Shown here: positions 5,495 to 5,589 of the stretch, piece after piece
Layout of the letters: the number at the start of each line of letters is the position of its first letter
Numbering within the stretch: the stretch's first letter is position 1
NCBI GenBank assembly: GCA_900769845.1
Contig: CAAGIF010000011.1
Coordinates: 1-5,589, forward strand
Origin: an uncultured Oscillospiraceae bacterium
Lineage (GTDB): Bacteria; Bacillota_A; Clostridia; Oscillospirales; Oscillospiraceae
Length of the DNA: 5,589 bases
Direction of reading: 5' to 3'
Program-made: the position numbers and the translations under genes
Notes under the pieces: model-generated
Database searches by the model: none
Seen by the model: the letters and a program-made list of their open reading frames with translations, nothing else
Told to the model about the DNA's origin: nothing

Positions 5495-5589
5495 TCCGCT
5501 TGCCTCCTGTATATTCTGCCACCGTTCCGATGCGCTGTGCACTGGGGACGGTGGTTTTTAATTCTTCAAACAGCGCGTCCGCGTCCTCG
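5481..5589 (-). CDS. selD: C-terminal fragment, probable selenophosphate synthetase SelD
   Basis: The last 35 codons of a minus-strand gene that enters from the right edge and ends at TGA (5481-5483). The peptide begins EDADALFEELKTTVPSAQ and ends IGTVAEYTGGKRIKLR. A helix, then a strand with IG-x-V, then a GG-x-R-I turn and strand to the C-terminus fits the end of SelD (AIRS C-terminal fold), which makes selenophosphate from selenide and ATP. Position beside a NifS-like enzyme and selB-associated genes supports this. The fragment is too short for certainty: no catalytic Cys/Sec or ATP-binding residues are in view, and another AIRS-fold or unrelated protein cannot be excluded. It is convergent with the aminotransferase gene and overlaps its last 14 bases. 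Confidence 0.6.
   Translation of the reverse strand, partial: EDADALFEELKTTVPSAQRIGTVAEYTGGKRIKLR
5519..5559 (+). terminator. Intrinsic terminator of the aminotransferase gene, inside the convergent gene
   Basis: CCACCGT (5519-5525) pairs with ACGGTGG (5548-5554), extended by a T-G wobble and two C-G pairs to a 10-bp stem with a loop of about 16 bases, followed by TTTTTA. It starts 24 bases after the aminotransferase stop codon. The same bases encode part of the convergent selD-like tail on the minus strand. Confidence 0.65.

Noticed and set aside
5492..5589. TGA of the aminotransferase followed by an open frame to the window end, a possible selenocysteine readthrough
   Set aside because: The protein already has the family's full length, the downstream frame is the complement of the selD-like tail, and the hairpin with T-run is better explained as a terminator.

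Overview
The window reads as part of a selenium-utilisation locus from a moderately GC-rich anaerobic Firmicute, most likely a Clostridia/Oscillospiraceae-type gut bacterium. This placement is an inference from the gene set, strong AGGAGG-type ribosome binding sites, codon use and AT-rich intergenic regions; there is no direct taxonomic marker. Bases 1-31 are an Illumina sequencing adapter remnant and not genomic DNA, so the true sequence starts at base 32.

Layout, left to right. (1) 32-1562, minus: selB, the selenocysteine-specific elongation factor, cut off at its 3' end by the adapter. (2) 1611-1649: a strong minus-strand terminator closing the next operon. (3) 1654-3204, minus: a compact three-gene operon transcribed in the order yedE (putative selenium/sulfur transporter), a stand-alone TusA/YedF-type sulfurtransferase, and a DUF3343 (putative Se/S carrier-like) protein. 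(4) 3205-3378: an AT-rich regulatory region with a near-ideal yedE promoter, a palindrome inside the promoter spacer, an upstream repeated ATCAATGAT-type operator array that fits LysR binding, and the terminator of the preceding gene. (5) 3379-4296, minus: a LysR-family regulator of the selenium-metabolism-associated type. (6) 4346-5494, plus, divergent from lysR: a cysteine desulfurase/selenocysteine lyase-like class V aminotransferase. (7) 5481-5589, minus: the last 35 codons of a convergent gene that looks like selD (selenophosphate synthetase), overlapping the aminotransferase 3' end by 14 bases.

Inferred combined role: YedE brings in a selenium or sulfur species; TusA and DUF3343 relay it as a protein-bound per-/selenosulfide; the NifS-like enzyme releases Se (or S) from (seleno)cysteine; SelD converts selenide to selenophosphate; SelB delivers selenocysteinyl-tRNA to UGA codons. 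The LysR protein probably senses selenium or sulfur status and controls yedE, and perhaps the divergent aminotransferase. selA, selC and any selenoprotein gene are not in the window. No transposon, CRISPR array, tRNA or rRNA was seen.
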